Positions 42,822 to 50,616 of a stretch of DNA of 64,000 bases are shown here, piece by piece. Position 1 is the first letter of the stretch, and each line of letters starts with the position of its first letter. The notes under the pieces were generated by a model. It saw only the letters and a program-made list of their open reading frames with translations, made no database searches and was not told the origin of the DNA. The stretch lies in assembly GCF_005049235.1 (NCBI RefSeq), contig NZ_SUMD01000002.1, forward strand, positions 372,001 to 436,000, read 5' to 3'. The position numbers were made by a program, and so were the translations under genes. The stretch is from Rhodococcus oryzae. GTDB lineage: Bacteria; Actinomycetota; Actinomycetes; Mycobacteriales; Mycobacteriaceae.

Positions 42822-43583
42822 ATGGGGACTCTCGACGGAAAGGTCGCGCTGATCACGGGTGCGGGTCAGGGGATCGGTCAGGGCATCTCGTTCGCCCTCG
42901 CCAAGGAGGGCGTCGCCATTGCGGTGGCCGGACGGACCGAATCCAAGCTCGACACCACGGTCGCCGCGATCCGTGAGTTCGGGGGCACCGCGATCCCCGT
43001 GCGCTGCGACGTCTCGGACAGCGACGACATCGCGGCGGCGGTGGACAAGACCGTCACCGAACTCGGCGGCGTCGATATCCTGGTGAACAATGCCAACGAC
43101 GCCATGCCCGGCAAGCTGCTCGATGTCAAGGATGGGGAGTTCGAGCGGGCGTTTGCCTCCGGACCGCTCGCGACGCTGCGGCTGATGCAGGCCTGTCATC
43201 CGCACATGGTCGCGCGCGGCGGTGGCTCGATCATCAACCTGGTGACCTCGGCGGCGGTCCGGTGGGACGCGGGCGGTTACGGCGTGTACGGCTCCATCAA
43301 GGAGGGCATGCGGGTGCTGACCCGCGCCGCCGCGTCCGAGTGGGGCCGTGACGGCATTCGGGTGAACAACGTTGCCCCGCATGCACTCACGCCCGCGCTG
43401 AAGTGGTGGATGAACAAGAATCCGGAGGAGGCCGCCGAGTTCGTCGCCGGCATCCCGCTCGGCCGCGTCGGCGAGCCGGAAGCCGATATCGGCCGGGCCG
43501 TTGTGTTCCTGGTCGGCGAGGACGCCCGCTACCTCACCGGCGCCACCATCCCGCTCGACGGCGGCCAGTCCCGCTGGGGGTAG
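42822..43583 (+). CDS. Short-chain dehydrogenase/reductase (SDR)
   Basis: 253 residues. TGAGQGIGQGI is the cofactor motif; the catalytic triad appears in VTSAAVRWDAGGYGVYGSIKEG (Ser, Tyr, Lys). The usual NNAG is altered to NNANDAM, a variation also seen in some hydroxysteroid and hydroxyacyl-CoA dehydrogenases. AAGGATCGGAG precedes ATG 42822. Last gene of the operon; its TAG stop starts the fifth repeat copy. Together the module gives two oxidations, one hydration and two further carbonyl/hydroxyl steps. Confidence 0.86.
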   Translation: MGTLDGKVALITGAGQGIGQGISFALAKEGVAIAVAGRTESKLDTTVAAIREFGGTAIPVRCDVSDSDDIAAAVDKTVTELGGVDILVNNANDAMPGKLLDVKDGEFERAFASGPLATLRLMQACHPHMVARGGGSIINLVTSAAVRWDAGGYGVYGSIKEGMRVLTRAAASEWGRDGIRVNNVAPHALTPALKWWMNKNPEEAAEFVAGIPLGRVGEPEADIGRAVVFLVGEDARYLTGATIPLDGGQSRWG

Positions 43584-43642
43584 GCGCCTGCGCCGCCCGT
43601 GAGTCCTTTCGGTCCGGATAGGGCCATAAGGACTCACAGGGC
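43583..43642. repeat. Triple-hairpin palindromic element, copy 5 (type B, decayed)
   Basis: The long hairpin is intact: GCCCGTGAGTCCTT at 43595-43608 pairs with 43628-43642 (one bulged base). The leading small hairpin is reduced to GGCG/CGCC (43583-43586, 43591-43594) and no trailing small hairpin is present. It again begins on the G of a TAG stop. Confidence 0.75.
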
Positions 43643-43694
43643 GGAGTTGTTCACTCTCAGTTTCCTGCCAGTTTCCCTGGGTAAATTCCCGCGG

Positions 43695-44414
43695 ATGCGT
43701 GATCGCCTTCCCTCCCCACCGCGGCACTGGCCGCTCGCCGTTGCCGCCCTGATCCTCGCCGCCGGGATCCTCGCGGTGTTCGGCCCGTCCGAGGTCGCCA
43801 CCAACCCGGTGTTCGGCGCCTCGACGTCGCTGTACCGGCAGGTCGACGCCGTCACCAGCTCGTGGCCGAGCGAGATGGGCACCCTCACCGAGCTGGCGGC
43901 GGAGGCGCTGCTGTTCGCGCTCGCGGCGATGCTCGCGGCGGCGCTGTGGTGGGGGCGCGGCGACACCCGCACCCTCGCGGTCGGGCTCGCGGGCGGCGCG
44001 GGCGCGGCGGCGTCTGCGCTCGCGACGCTCGCGGTGAAGTCGGTCGTCACCGAGGAGCGGCCGTGCACGGCGGTCCCCGGGGTGCACGCGCTCGCCGAGT
44101 GTCCGCCGATGGGGGACTGGTCGTTCCCGAGCAACCACTCGGGCATCGCCGCCGCGCTGGCGACCGCGGTGGTGCTCGCCTCCTACGCCGCGCGTCGGAT
44201 ATGGCTGTGCGTGCTCGCGGCCGCGTCGGCGGTCGTGGTCGCGATGCTGCGCGTCGTCAGCGGCGTGCACTACCCGCACGACGTGGCGGCGGGCCTGGTG
44301 TTCGGCGCGTCGATCGCGGTGGCTGTCGCGATCGTGTTGACCCCGGTCACCGCGCACCTGTTGCGGAGGGTCGGCCTCGGCGGCGCAGTACCGGCGGGCG
44401 AGCCCCGGTACTGA
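43695..44414 (+). CDS. PAP2-family membrane phosphatase
   Basis: 239 residues, six membrane helices. The three phosphatase motifs are present: KSVVTEERPC (KxxxxxxRP), WSFPSNHSG (PSGH-like), and RVVSGVHYPHDVAAG (SRxxxxxHxxxD-like, with Leu before Arg instead of Ser). It should dephosphorylate lipid phosphates such as undecaprenyl pyrophosphate or phosphatidic acid at the outer face. TAAATT at 43682-43687 ends 7 nt before ATG 43695, so the message is probably leaderless. Confidence 0.87.
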   Translation: MRDRLPSPPRHWPLAVAALILAAGILAVFGPSEVATNPVFGASTSLYRQVDAVTSSWPSEMGTLTELAAEALLFALAAMLAAALWWGRGDTRTLAVGLAGGAGAAASALATLAVKSVVTEERPCTAVPGVHALAECPPMGDWSFPSNHSGIAAALATAVVLASYAARRIWLCVLAAASAVVVAMLRVVSGVHYPHDVAAGLVFGASIAVAVAIVLTPVTAHLLRRVGLGGAVPAGEPRY

Positions 44415-44439
44415 TCAGCCGGGGAGGCGCCCATCCGGG

Positions 44440-46143
44440 TCAGCGCCGGATCAGCGGGAGGCGGCGGCGGACCCTGGCCACACCGAGCATCTCGTCGACA
44501 TCGGTGATCTTGACGCGCGGCCGACCGGATGCGGCGCCGCCTGCCCGCTCGGCGGCGTCGATCGCCTGCCAGCCGCGGTAGTCGATCCGGGCGGGCTGGC
44601 GCTGCGCGACCAGCTTGGTCAGGTCCTTGCGGCTGCCGACCGGGCGGCTGAGGCTGCCGGACTGGAAGTCCTCGAGCAGCCCGCGGACGGTCTCCTTGGC
44701 GCAGGCCTTGTTGGTCCCGATCACGCCCGACGGTCCACGCTTGATCCAGCCGGTGACGTAGACGCCGTCGACGGGTGCACCCCCGGCGGACTCGAGCACC
44801 CGGCCGTTGTCGTTGGGGATGGTCCCGCGTCGCTCGTCGAACGGGACGCCCGTTAGTGGCCGCCCGCGGTAGCCGATCGAGCGCAGCACCAGGGATGCCG
44901 CCAGCGTCTCGGAGTCCGCGGTCGGCCGGGCGCTCGGCGAACCGTCGGTCCCGGCGACCAGCTCGTTGCGCGCGACGGCGACGGCCTCGACGCGATCGGT
45001 GCCGAGTAGCGCCGTCGGCGAGGCCAGGTAGCGGAAGACGATCCGCTTGCGGCCGGGAGTGCTCGTGCGTTCGGCGAACTCGCGGGCGAGCTGCACCTTG
45101 AATTCGGTGGACGGTTCGTACTCGCCGTTCTCGAGCAGGCGGGCGCTGAGTTCGTCGAGCTCGAGCTCGGCAGGGTCGATCACCACGTCGACGTTCTCGA
45201 GCTCACCGAGGGCGAGGAACTCGGGCGTGGAATACGCGGCCTGGGCGGGCCCGCGACGCCCGAGCAGCACCACCTCGCGGATGTTGCTGTGGCGCAGGGC
45301 CTCCAGCGCGTGATCGGCGATATCGGTCTTGGCGAGCTCGGCGATGTCCATGGTGAGCACGCGGGCCACGTCGATCGCGACGTTGCCGTTGCCGACGATG
45401 ACCGCGCGCTCGCCGGACAGGTCGAACTCGCGATCGGCGTAGTCCGGGTGGCCGTTGTACCAGGCCACGAACTCGGTGGCGGCGTGGCTGCCGGGCAGGT
45501 CCTCGCCGGGGATGTCGAGTCTGCGGTCGCTGGAGGCGCCAACCGCGTAGATCACCGCGTGGTGGTTGGCCATCAGCTCGTCGTGGCTCAGGTGCTTGCC
45601 CACCTCGACGTTGAGGTGGAACTGGAAGCCGTCCTTGGCTGCCGTCCACTCGAACGCGTCGGTGATGACCTTGGTGCCTGGGTGATCGGGCGCGACACCC
45701 GCGCGGATCAGCCCCCACGGGGTCGGTAGCTTTTCGAACACCTCGACCTCGACGTCCGAGTGCACCAGGAGCTGCTCGGCGGCATACGACGCGGCAGGCC
45801 CCGCGCCGACGATGGCGACCCGCAGGGTGCCGAGATCGACGCGCTTGGCCTCGGTCGCCGGGAGGGGCTGCCAGCCCTCCTGCAACGGGTACTTCTCGTA
45901 GTAGTTCGCGTTGATCTCCGCGTATCGCGCGTCCGCCTCGGACAGCTGGTCCGCGGGGAAGATCGCGGCGACCGGGCAGGCATCCACGCAGGCCCCGCAG
46001 TCGATGCAGGTGTCCGGCTCGATGTACAGCATTTCGGTGGTCCTGAACTGCGCCTCGTCCGGCGTCGGGTGAATGCAGTTCACCGGACAGGTCGCAACGC
46101 AGGAGGCGTCGTTGCAGCACGCCTGGGTGATCACGTATGCCAT
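44440..46143 (-). CDS. fprB: Ferredoxin/ferredoxin--NADP reductase fusion
   Basis: 567 residues, near the 575 of M. tuberculosis FprB. The N-terminal seven-iron type ferredoxin domain has CCNDASCVATCPVNCIHP and CIDCGACVDACPVAAI; the reductase domain follows with FAD site RVAIVGAGPAASYAAEQLL, NADP site RAVIVGNGNVAIDVARVL and VYVTGWIKRGPSGVIGTNKACA. It moves electrons from NADPH via its own iron-sulfur domain. It lies 72 bp downstream of the AurF-like oxygenase on the same strand, as in Rv0885-fprB, so it probably supplies electrons to that enzyme. Confidence 0.92.
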   Translation of the reverse strand: MAYVITQACCNDASCVATCPVNCIHPTPDEAQFRTTEMLYIEPDTCIDCGACVDACPVAAIFPADQLSEADARYAEINANYYEKYPLQEGWQPLPATEAKRVDLGTLRVAIVGAGPAASYAAEQLLVHSDVEVEVFEKLPTPWGLIRAGVAPDHPGTKVITDAFEWTAAKDGFQFHLNVEVGKHLSHDELMANHHAVIYAVGASSDRRLDIPGEDLPGSHAATEFVAWYNGHPDYADREFDLSGERAVIVGNGNVAIDVARVLTMDIAELAKTDIADHALEALRHSNIREVVLLGRRGPAQAAYSTPEFLALGELENVDVVIDPAELELDELSARLLENGEYEPSTEFKVQLAREFAERTSTPGRKRIVFRYLASPTALLGTDRVEAVAVARNELVAGTDGSPSARPTADSETLAASLVLRSIGYRGRPLTGVPFDERRGTIPNDNGRVLESAGGAPVDGVYVTGWIKRGPSGVIGTNKACAKETVRGLLEDFQSGSLSRPVGSRKDLTKLVAQRQPARIDYRGWQAIDAAERAGGAASGRPRVKITDVDEMLGVARVRRRLPLIRR

Positions 46144-46215
46144 GGGAGTCGTTCCTAGGGGCGGGAGCTGGGGCTGCGGGTCGGATCGCCGGTCGGGTTC
46201 GGCCCGACCGCGCGA

Positions 46216-47127
46216 TCAGAGCAGGTTGACCTTCTTGTAGAGGCGCTTGGACGGGCCGCCGACGAGGCCGGCGCTGTCGAGGAACTGCATGAGCTTGGCG
46301 CCGGACGTGCGGACCTTGTCCTTGTAGTGCGCGTTGGCCTTGGCTTCGGCGATGGCGCGCTCCGGATCGAGACCGGCGTTCGCGTAGACGTCCTTGTTGA
46401 TCATCGACTTCATCACGAAGTAGACGACGACCGCCGTGTTGACCCGCTCCACCGCCAGTCGCGCCCGGCTCGCGCCCTCCAGGCGGCGACCGACCTCCTC
46501 GCGGGCGAAGCGGATGTGCCGGGCCTCCTCGAGGACGTGGATCTTGCTGACCGTGCGGGTGATCGGCTGCACGCGCTCGTCCTTCATGAAGTCGCGCTGC
46601 ATCATGTCGAGGATCTCCTCGGCGGCCATTACGCTGGCGTAGGCGTTGGCCCCCTTGAAGAATCCGCCCCAGATCCGGCCCAGCTTGTGGATGACGGGGT
46701 GCGGGCCGTAGCTGGGCATGCCGAGCCGCTCGCCGGCTCGGCCGAACATCACCGAGTGACGGCACTCGTCCGCGACCTCGGTGAGCGCGAACTGCACGTG
46801 CCGGGAGTGCTTGTCGCGTCCGTACACGTCGCGCAGCAGCATCTGCATGAGCAGGATCTCGAACCACAGCCCGACGCCTGCGACGCTGGCGCATTCGTGC
46901 TTGGTGAGCTCGACCTTCTGCTCGAGGGTCATCTCGTCCCACAGCGCGGTGCCGTAGAGGGTGCTCCATTCGGGGGTGAGGCCGTACTTGTCGTCCGGTA
47001 CCGGTGCCTCCCAGTCGACCTCGATCATCGGGTCGTAGGACTTGCGGGCGGAGGATGCCAGCAACCGCTTCGCTGTTTCTTCGCGGTCGGAGATCGCGGG
47101 GCGCTGCAGCGGCATAGCGGTCGTCAT
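46216..47127 (-). CDS. AurF-like diiron oxygenase
   Basis: 303 residues from ATG 47127, with GGAGGA upstream. A ferritin-like helical fold with diiron ligands spaced as in AurF: candidate ligands Glu90, Glu121 with His124 (ECRH), Glu170, His197, Glu201 with His204 (HVLEEARH). The AurF spacings 27, 4 and 3 residues between the last four ligands are reproduced exactly. AurF oxidises an arylamine to a nitro group; the substrate of the mycobacterial relative Rv0885 is unknown to me. It is the promoter-proximal partner of fprB. Confidence 0.87.
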   Translation of the reverse strand: MTTAMPLQRPAISDREETAKRLLASSARKSYDPMIEVDWEAPVPDDKYGLTPEWSTLYGTALWDEMTLEQKVELTKHECASVAGVGLWFEILLMQMLLRDVYGRDKHSRHVQFALTEVADECRHSVMFGRAGERLGMPSYGPHPVIHKLGRIWGGFFKGANAYASVMAAEEILDMMQRDFMKDERVQPITRTVSKIHVLEEARHIRFAREEVGRRLEGASRARLAVERVNTAVVVYFVMKSMINKDVYANAGLDPERAIAEAKANAHYKDKVRTSGAKLMQFLDSAGLVGGPSKRLYKKVNLL

Positions 47128-47192
47128 TGGCAGTCCTCCATTTGTGTGACACCGAGTAACAGGTACTGCGACTGTACATCTACCCCCGTGGT

Positions 47193-47206
47193 GTGACAAC
47201 TGTCAC
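47193..47206. promoter_or_regulatory. Inverted repeat before the AurF-like gene
   Basis: GTGACAACTGTCAC: 6-bp arms around AC, 66 bp upstream of the AurF-like start and in the divergent region with the Nramp gene. Candidate operator for the aurF-fprB pair. Confidence 0.5.
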
Positions 47207-47229
47207 CGGACGGCTGTCCAGGCGGATCA

Positions 47230-47249
47230 AAGTTTGGCTCACCAAACTT
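47230..47249. promoter_or_regulatory. Candidate metal-regulator (MntR/DtxR-type) operator of the Nramp gene
   Basis: AAGTTTGGCTCACCAAACTT: perfect 8-bp arms around CTCA. It overlaps the likely -35 region of the Nramp promoter, whose -10 is TATGGT at 47255-47260. Position and symmetry fit manganese repression by an MntR-type protein. Confidence 0.65.
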
Positions 47250-47273
47250 CCTGATATGGTCTAGCGAACTAGA

Positions 47274-48572
47274 GTGGTGGATGCACGGATCGACAGGGGG
47301 ACGGCGTTGTCAGTGGAGGAGCTCGGCGTCACGACGCCGGAGCGCGCGCCCAGGCGTAACGGCTCGGCCAAGGGCCGTCTCATCGCTCTGGCCGGGCCGG
47401 CATTCGTCGCCGCGATCGCGTATGTCGATCCGGGCAACGTCGCCTCGAACCTGACCGCGGGCGCCAAGTACGGCTACCTGCTGGTGTGGGTATTGGTGCT
47501 GGCCAACGCGATGGCCGTGCTGGTGCAGTACCTCTCCGCGAAACTTGGCTTGGTCACCGGGCGCTCGCTCCCGGAGCTGCTCGGCGACCGACTCCGCCCT
47601 GCCCAGCGCAAGGCATTCTGGGTCCAGGCCGAACTGGCCGCGGTCGCCACCGACCTCGCTGAGGTGATCGGCGGCGCCATCGCCCTCAACCTGCTGTTCG
47701 GGGTGCCGCTGCCGCTCGGCGGCCTCATCACCGGCGTCGTGTCGATGGCGATCCTCGCCACCCAGAGCCGCGGCCAGCGGACCTTCGAGTTCGTCGTGAT
47801 CAGCATGCTCGCGATCATCACGCTCGGCTTCGTCAGCGGGCTGGCGTTCACCGACGTGTCGGGCGGCGAGGCGCTGGCCGGGCTGGTGCCGCGCTTCGAG
47901 GGCACCGAGACCGTGCTGCTGGCGGCGAGCATGCTCGGCGCGACCGTGATGCCGCACGCGATCTATCTGCACTCGGCGCTCGCACGCGACCGGCACGGAC
48001 GCGACATCGAGCCGGGCAGGCTGCCCCGGTTGCTCAAGGCCACCAAGATCGACGTCGTCGGCGCGCTGATCGTCGCCGGCTCGGTCAACATCGCGATGCT
48101 GTTGCTGGCCGCGTCCGCGCTGCGCGGGATCGAGGGAACCGACACGATCGCCGGCGCGCACGCGGCCATCTCCAGCGCGCTCGGCCCCGCGGTCGCGGTG
48201 ATCTTCGCGATCGGCCTGCTGGCCTCGGGTCTTGCGTCCACCTCGGTCGGCTGCGCCGCGGGTGCCGAGATCATGTCGGGCCTGCTGCACTTCCGGATCC
48301 CGATGCTGCTGCGCCGGACCCTGGTGCTCATCCCGGCGCTTGTCGTGCTCGCGATGGGCGCCGATCCGACGCTGTCGCTGGTGATCAGTCAGGTGGTGCT
48401 GAGCTTCTGCATCCCGTTCGCGCTCGTGCCGTTGGTGCGGATGACATCCGAGCGCGGGCTGATGGGCGAGCACCTCAACCGGCGCGGAACCACCGTCGCG
48501 GCCTGGGCGGCGACGGCCGTCATCGTCGCGCTGAACCTCGCTCTGCTGGTCCTCACCGTCACCGGCGCCTGA
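47274..48572 (+). CDS. mntH: Nramp-type divalent metal transporter
   Basis: 432 residues, about 11 membrane helices. The metal-site motifs are present: IAYVDPGNVASNL (helix 1 DPGN) and GATVMPHAIYLHSAL (helix 6 MPH). It imports manganese, perhaps also iron, with protons. GTG 47274 is the longest start with TATGGT about 13 nt upstream; GTG 47277 is an alternative. A long N-terminal tail precedes the first helix. The inverted repeat over its promoter suggests metal control. Confidence 0.9.
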   Translation: MVDARIDRGTALSVEELGVTTPERAPRRNGSAKGRLIALAGPAFVAAIAYVDPGNVASNLTAGAKYGYLLVWVLVLANAMAVLVQYLSAKLGLVTGRSLPELLGDRLRPAQRKAFWVQAELAAVATDLAEVIGGAIALNLLFGVPLPLGGLITGVVSMAILATQSRGQRTFEFVVISMLAIITLGFVSGLAFTDVSGGEALAGLVPRFEGTETVLLAASMLGATVMPHAIYLHSALARDRHGRDIEPGRLPRLLKATKIDVVGALIVAGSVNIAMLLLAASALRGIEGTDTIAGAHAAISSALGPAVAVIFAIGLLASGLASTSVGCAAGAEIMSGLLHFRIPMLLRRTLVLIPALVVLAMGADPTLSLVISQVVLSFCIPFALVPLVRMTSERGLMGEHLNRRGTTVAAWAATAVIVALNLALLVLTVTGA

Positions 48573-48621
48573 CGCCCACCCGCCCCGAAACGTAGGTCCA
48601 CCACGGACCGAGGGGGTCTGA

Positions 48622-48640
48622 TTTGATTAGCCTAACCAAA
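48622..48640. promoter_or_regulatory. IdeR/DtxR-like iron box
   Basis: TTTGATTAGCCTAACCAAA matches 16 of 19 positions of the IdeR consensus (TTAGGTTAGSCTAACCTAA), with the central half sites intact. It lies 25 bp before the start of the substrate-binding lipoprotein gene. Confidence 0.75.
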
Positions 48641-48664
48641 CAAATCGGACACATCGGGAGAGTC

Positions 48665-49672
48665 ATGAGTTCCACATCGTCGCCGCTCGCGGCTCGGAAG
48701 GGCCGGCGCGTGATCGCGCTGATCGGGCTGCTCGCCATCGCGGTCGCTGCGATCGCCGGCTGCGGTTCGGGCGCAGAGACCGAGGCCGCCGAGCCGCAGA
48801 CCCGGGTGATCGAGACCGCCGGCGGACCCGTCACGGTGCCGGCCGCCGCCGAGCGGATCGTGGTTCTCAGCGGCGGGCTCGCCGGCTACCTCTACGCGCT
48901 GGAAGCGCCGGTGGTCGCCACCGATACCCGGGTGCTGGGCGTGACGAACTTCGACGGCGGCTTCCCGCCCGCCTGGTCGGCGAAGGCCATCGCACAGGGC
49001 ACCACGGAGCTGCCCGCGGGAGAGCAGCTCAACATCGAGGCCGTGGCGGCCGCAGACCCCGATCTGATCATCGGGGGCGGTCAGGGCGTCACCTCCGTCC
49101 AGGCCGAGGAGCTCCACGATCAGCTGGCCGCGATCGCCCCGACGGTCCTGATCCCCAAGACTGTGACGTCGTGGAAGGAGCAGCTCCGGCTGGTGGCGGA
49201 GGCGGCCGGGCGCTCCGATCGGGTGCAGGCGATGATGACCACCTACGACGACCGGGTCGCGCAGGTGCGGTCCGCAATCGCGGTGCCCGAGGGCCCGACG
49301 GTCTACCTGCTGTCGGTGGGGAGCGACAAGCCGTTCCTCATCCCGCCCGCCGCGGCGCTGCCGGAGATGCTGGGCGAGCTCGGGTTCGCTGCCGACGACG
49401 TGCTGAGCAAGGCGGGCAATCCGCCGCTCTTCGGTTCAGGCGATTCCTTCGAGGTGAGCCCGGAGCTGCTCTCCACGGTCGCCGACGCGCCCGTGGCGTT
49501 CGTCGTCCCCGTCTCCGGTCGGGCCCTGGCCGAACTCGCGCAGGATCCGCTTTACGCCCGCCTCCCGGCCATCGCGCGGGGCAAGGCATTCGAGCTGCCC
49601 GCGACCAGCTATCGGCCCGACTACGACGGCGTGATGGCCACGCTCGACGTGATCGAGAAGAGCTTCGGATGA
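48665..49672 (+). CDS. Iron-siderophore ABC transporter substrate-binding lipoprotein
   Basis: 335 residues. Signal and lipobox AAIAGCG with Cys33; then a FecB/FepB-type periplasmic-binding fold (TVPAAAERIVVLSGGLAGYLYALEAPVVATDTRV, NIEAVAAADPDLIIGG, SYRPDYDGVMATLDVIEKSF). It should capture a ferric siderophore outside the membrane. ATG 48665 has GGGAGAG in front and the IdeR-like box 25 bp upstream, so it is expressed when iron is scarce. Unusually, no permease or ATPase gene follows. The stop overlaps the next gene's start (ATGA). Confidence 0.9.
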   Translation: MSSTSSPLAARKGRRVIALIGLLAIAVAAIAGCGSGAETEAAEPQTRVIETAGGPVTVPAAAERIVVLSGGLAGYLYALEAPVVATDTRVLGVTNFDGGFPPAWSAKAIAQGTTELPAGEQLNIEAVAAADPDLIIGGGQGVTSVQAEELHDQLAAIAPTVLIPKTVTSWKEQLRLVAEAAGRSDRVQAMMTTYDDRVAQVRSAIAVPEGPTVYLLSVGSDKPFLIPPAAALPEMLGELGFAADDVLSKAGNPPLFGSGDSFEVSPELLSTVADAPVAFVVPVSGRALAELAQDPLYARLPAIARGKAFELPATSYRPDYDGVMATLDVIEKSFG

Positions 49673-50523
49673 ACCGGGGCGCTCATCTCGAGCGGATAGC
49701 CGTTGTGCTCGCCGGGGCGAGCGGCGCGAAGGTGCCCTACCCGATCGGTCTGCGCGAGCTCGAGGTCCTCGGCTCACGGATGGTCGGGTCCGGGTTGCTG
49801 CGCCTGACCCTGGGCGGGCCGGACCTGGATGGGTTCGAGACCCATGTGCCCGATGAGCACGTGCGGTTGATCTTCCCGGATGCAGACGGCGCGCTGCGGC
49901 TGCCGGAGCGCGACGGGTTGAGCCTCAAATGGTCTCGGCCGCTCCCCATCTCGCGGGAGTACACCGTCCGTAGACATGATCCGGTCGCGGGTGAGCTCGA
50001 CATCGACTTCGCCCTGCATCCGGGCGGATTCGCCTCGACGTGGGCGGCGGCGGCAACGCCGGGAACCCGGGTGCACGTCGCGGGCCCGCCGGGAGGGCTG
50101 GTGGTCCCGCCGAGCTACGACCGCTACCTCCTCGCCGGCGACATCACCGCGTTGCCCGCGATCGCGCGCTGGCTCGAGGCGCTGCCGCGGGACGCGGCCG
50201 GCTGGGCCTTCGTCGAGGTGGCGGACGCGTCCGAGGAGATCGAACTGGCCGCACCTGCCGACGTCGAGGTGCGGTGGCTGCATCGGGGGGCCGTCCCGGC
50301 CGGCCATGCGGACGTACTCGAGAGGGCGCTGCGCACGGTCACCGTCCCCCCGGGCGAGCGGGCCTACGCCTGGATCGCCGGTGAGGCGACCATGCTGCGA
50401 CCTCTGCGGGCTTGGGCGCGTGACGAATGGGGACTCGGGCCGGCGGATTGCCTGATCACCGGCTACTGGAAGCGGGGGGTCGCGGACTTCGACGGGGAAC
50501 ACGACGAGCACGCCAGCCGCTAG
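49669..50523 (+). CDS. Siderophore-interacting FAD-dependent ferric reductase (SIP/ViuB family)
   Basis: 284 residues, the usual length. The FAD-binding RxYT motif is seen in PISREYTVRRHDP; LIFPDADG and DIDFALHPGG belong to the same domain, and the SIP C-terminal domain follows (YLLAGDITALPAIARWLEALPRDAAGWAFVEVAD, WIAGEATMLRPLRAWARDEWG). It frees iron from ferric siderophores by reduction in the cytoplasm. It overlaps the lipoprotein gene by four bases, making a two-gene iron operon. Confidence 0.9.
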   Translation: MNRGAHLERIAVVLAGASGAKVPYPIGLRELEVLGSRMVGSGLLRLTLGGPDLDGFETHVPDEHVRLIFPDADGALRLPERDGLSLKWSRPLPISREYTVRRHDPVAGELDIDFALHPGGFASTWAAAATPGTRVHVAGPPGGLVVPPSYDRYLLAGDITALPAIARWLEALPRDAAGWAFVEVADASEEIELAAPADVEVRWLHRGAVPAGHADVLERALRTVTVPPGERAYAWIAGEATMLRPLRAWARDEWGLGPADCLITGYWKRGVADFDGEHDEHASR

Positions 50524-50616
50524 GCCGTGTTGATCGAGCGTTTTGTGGTCGCGGATACGATCGAATCCCCTGGAGCCGTTCATGCTCTGGGCGCCGAGGA
50601 GCGAAGGGATGAGCAC

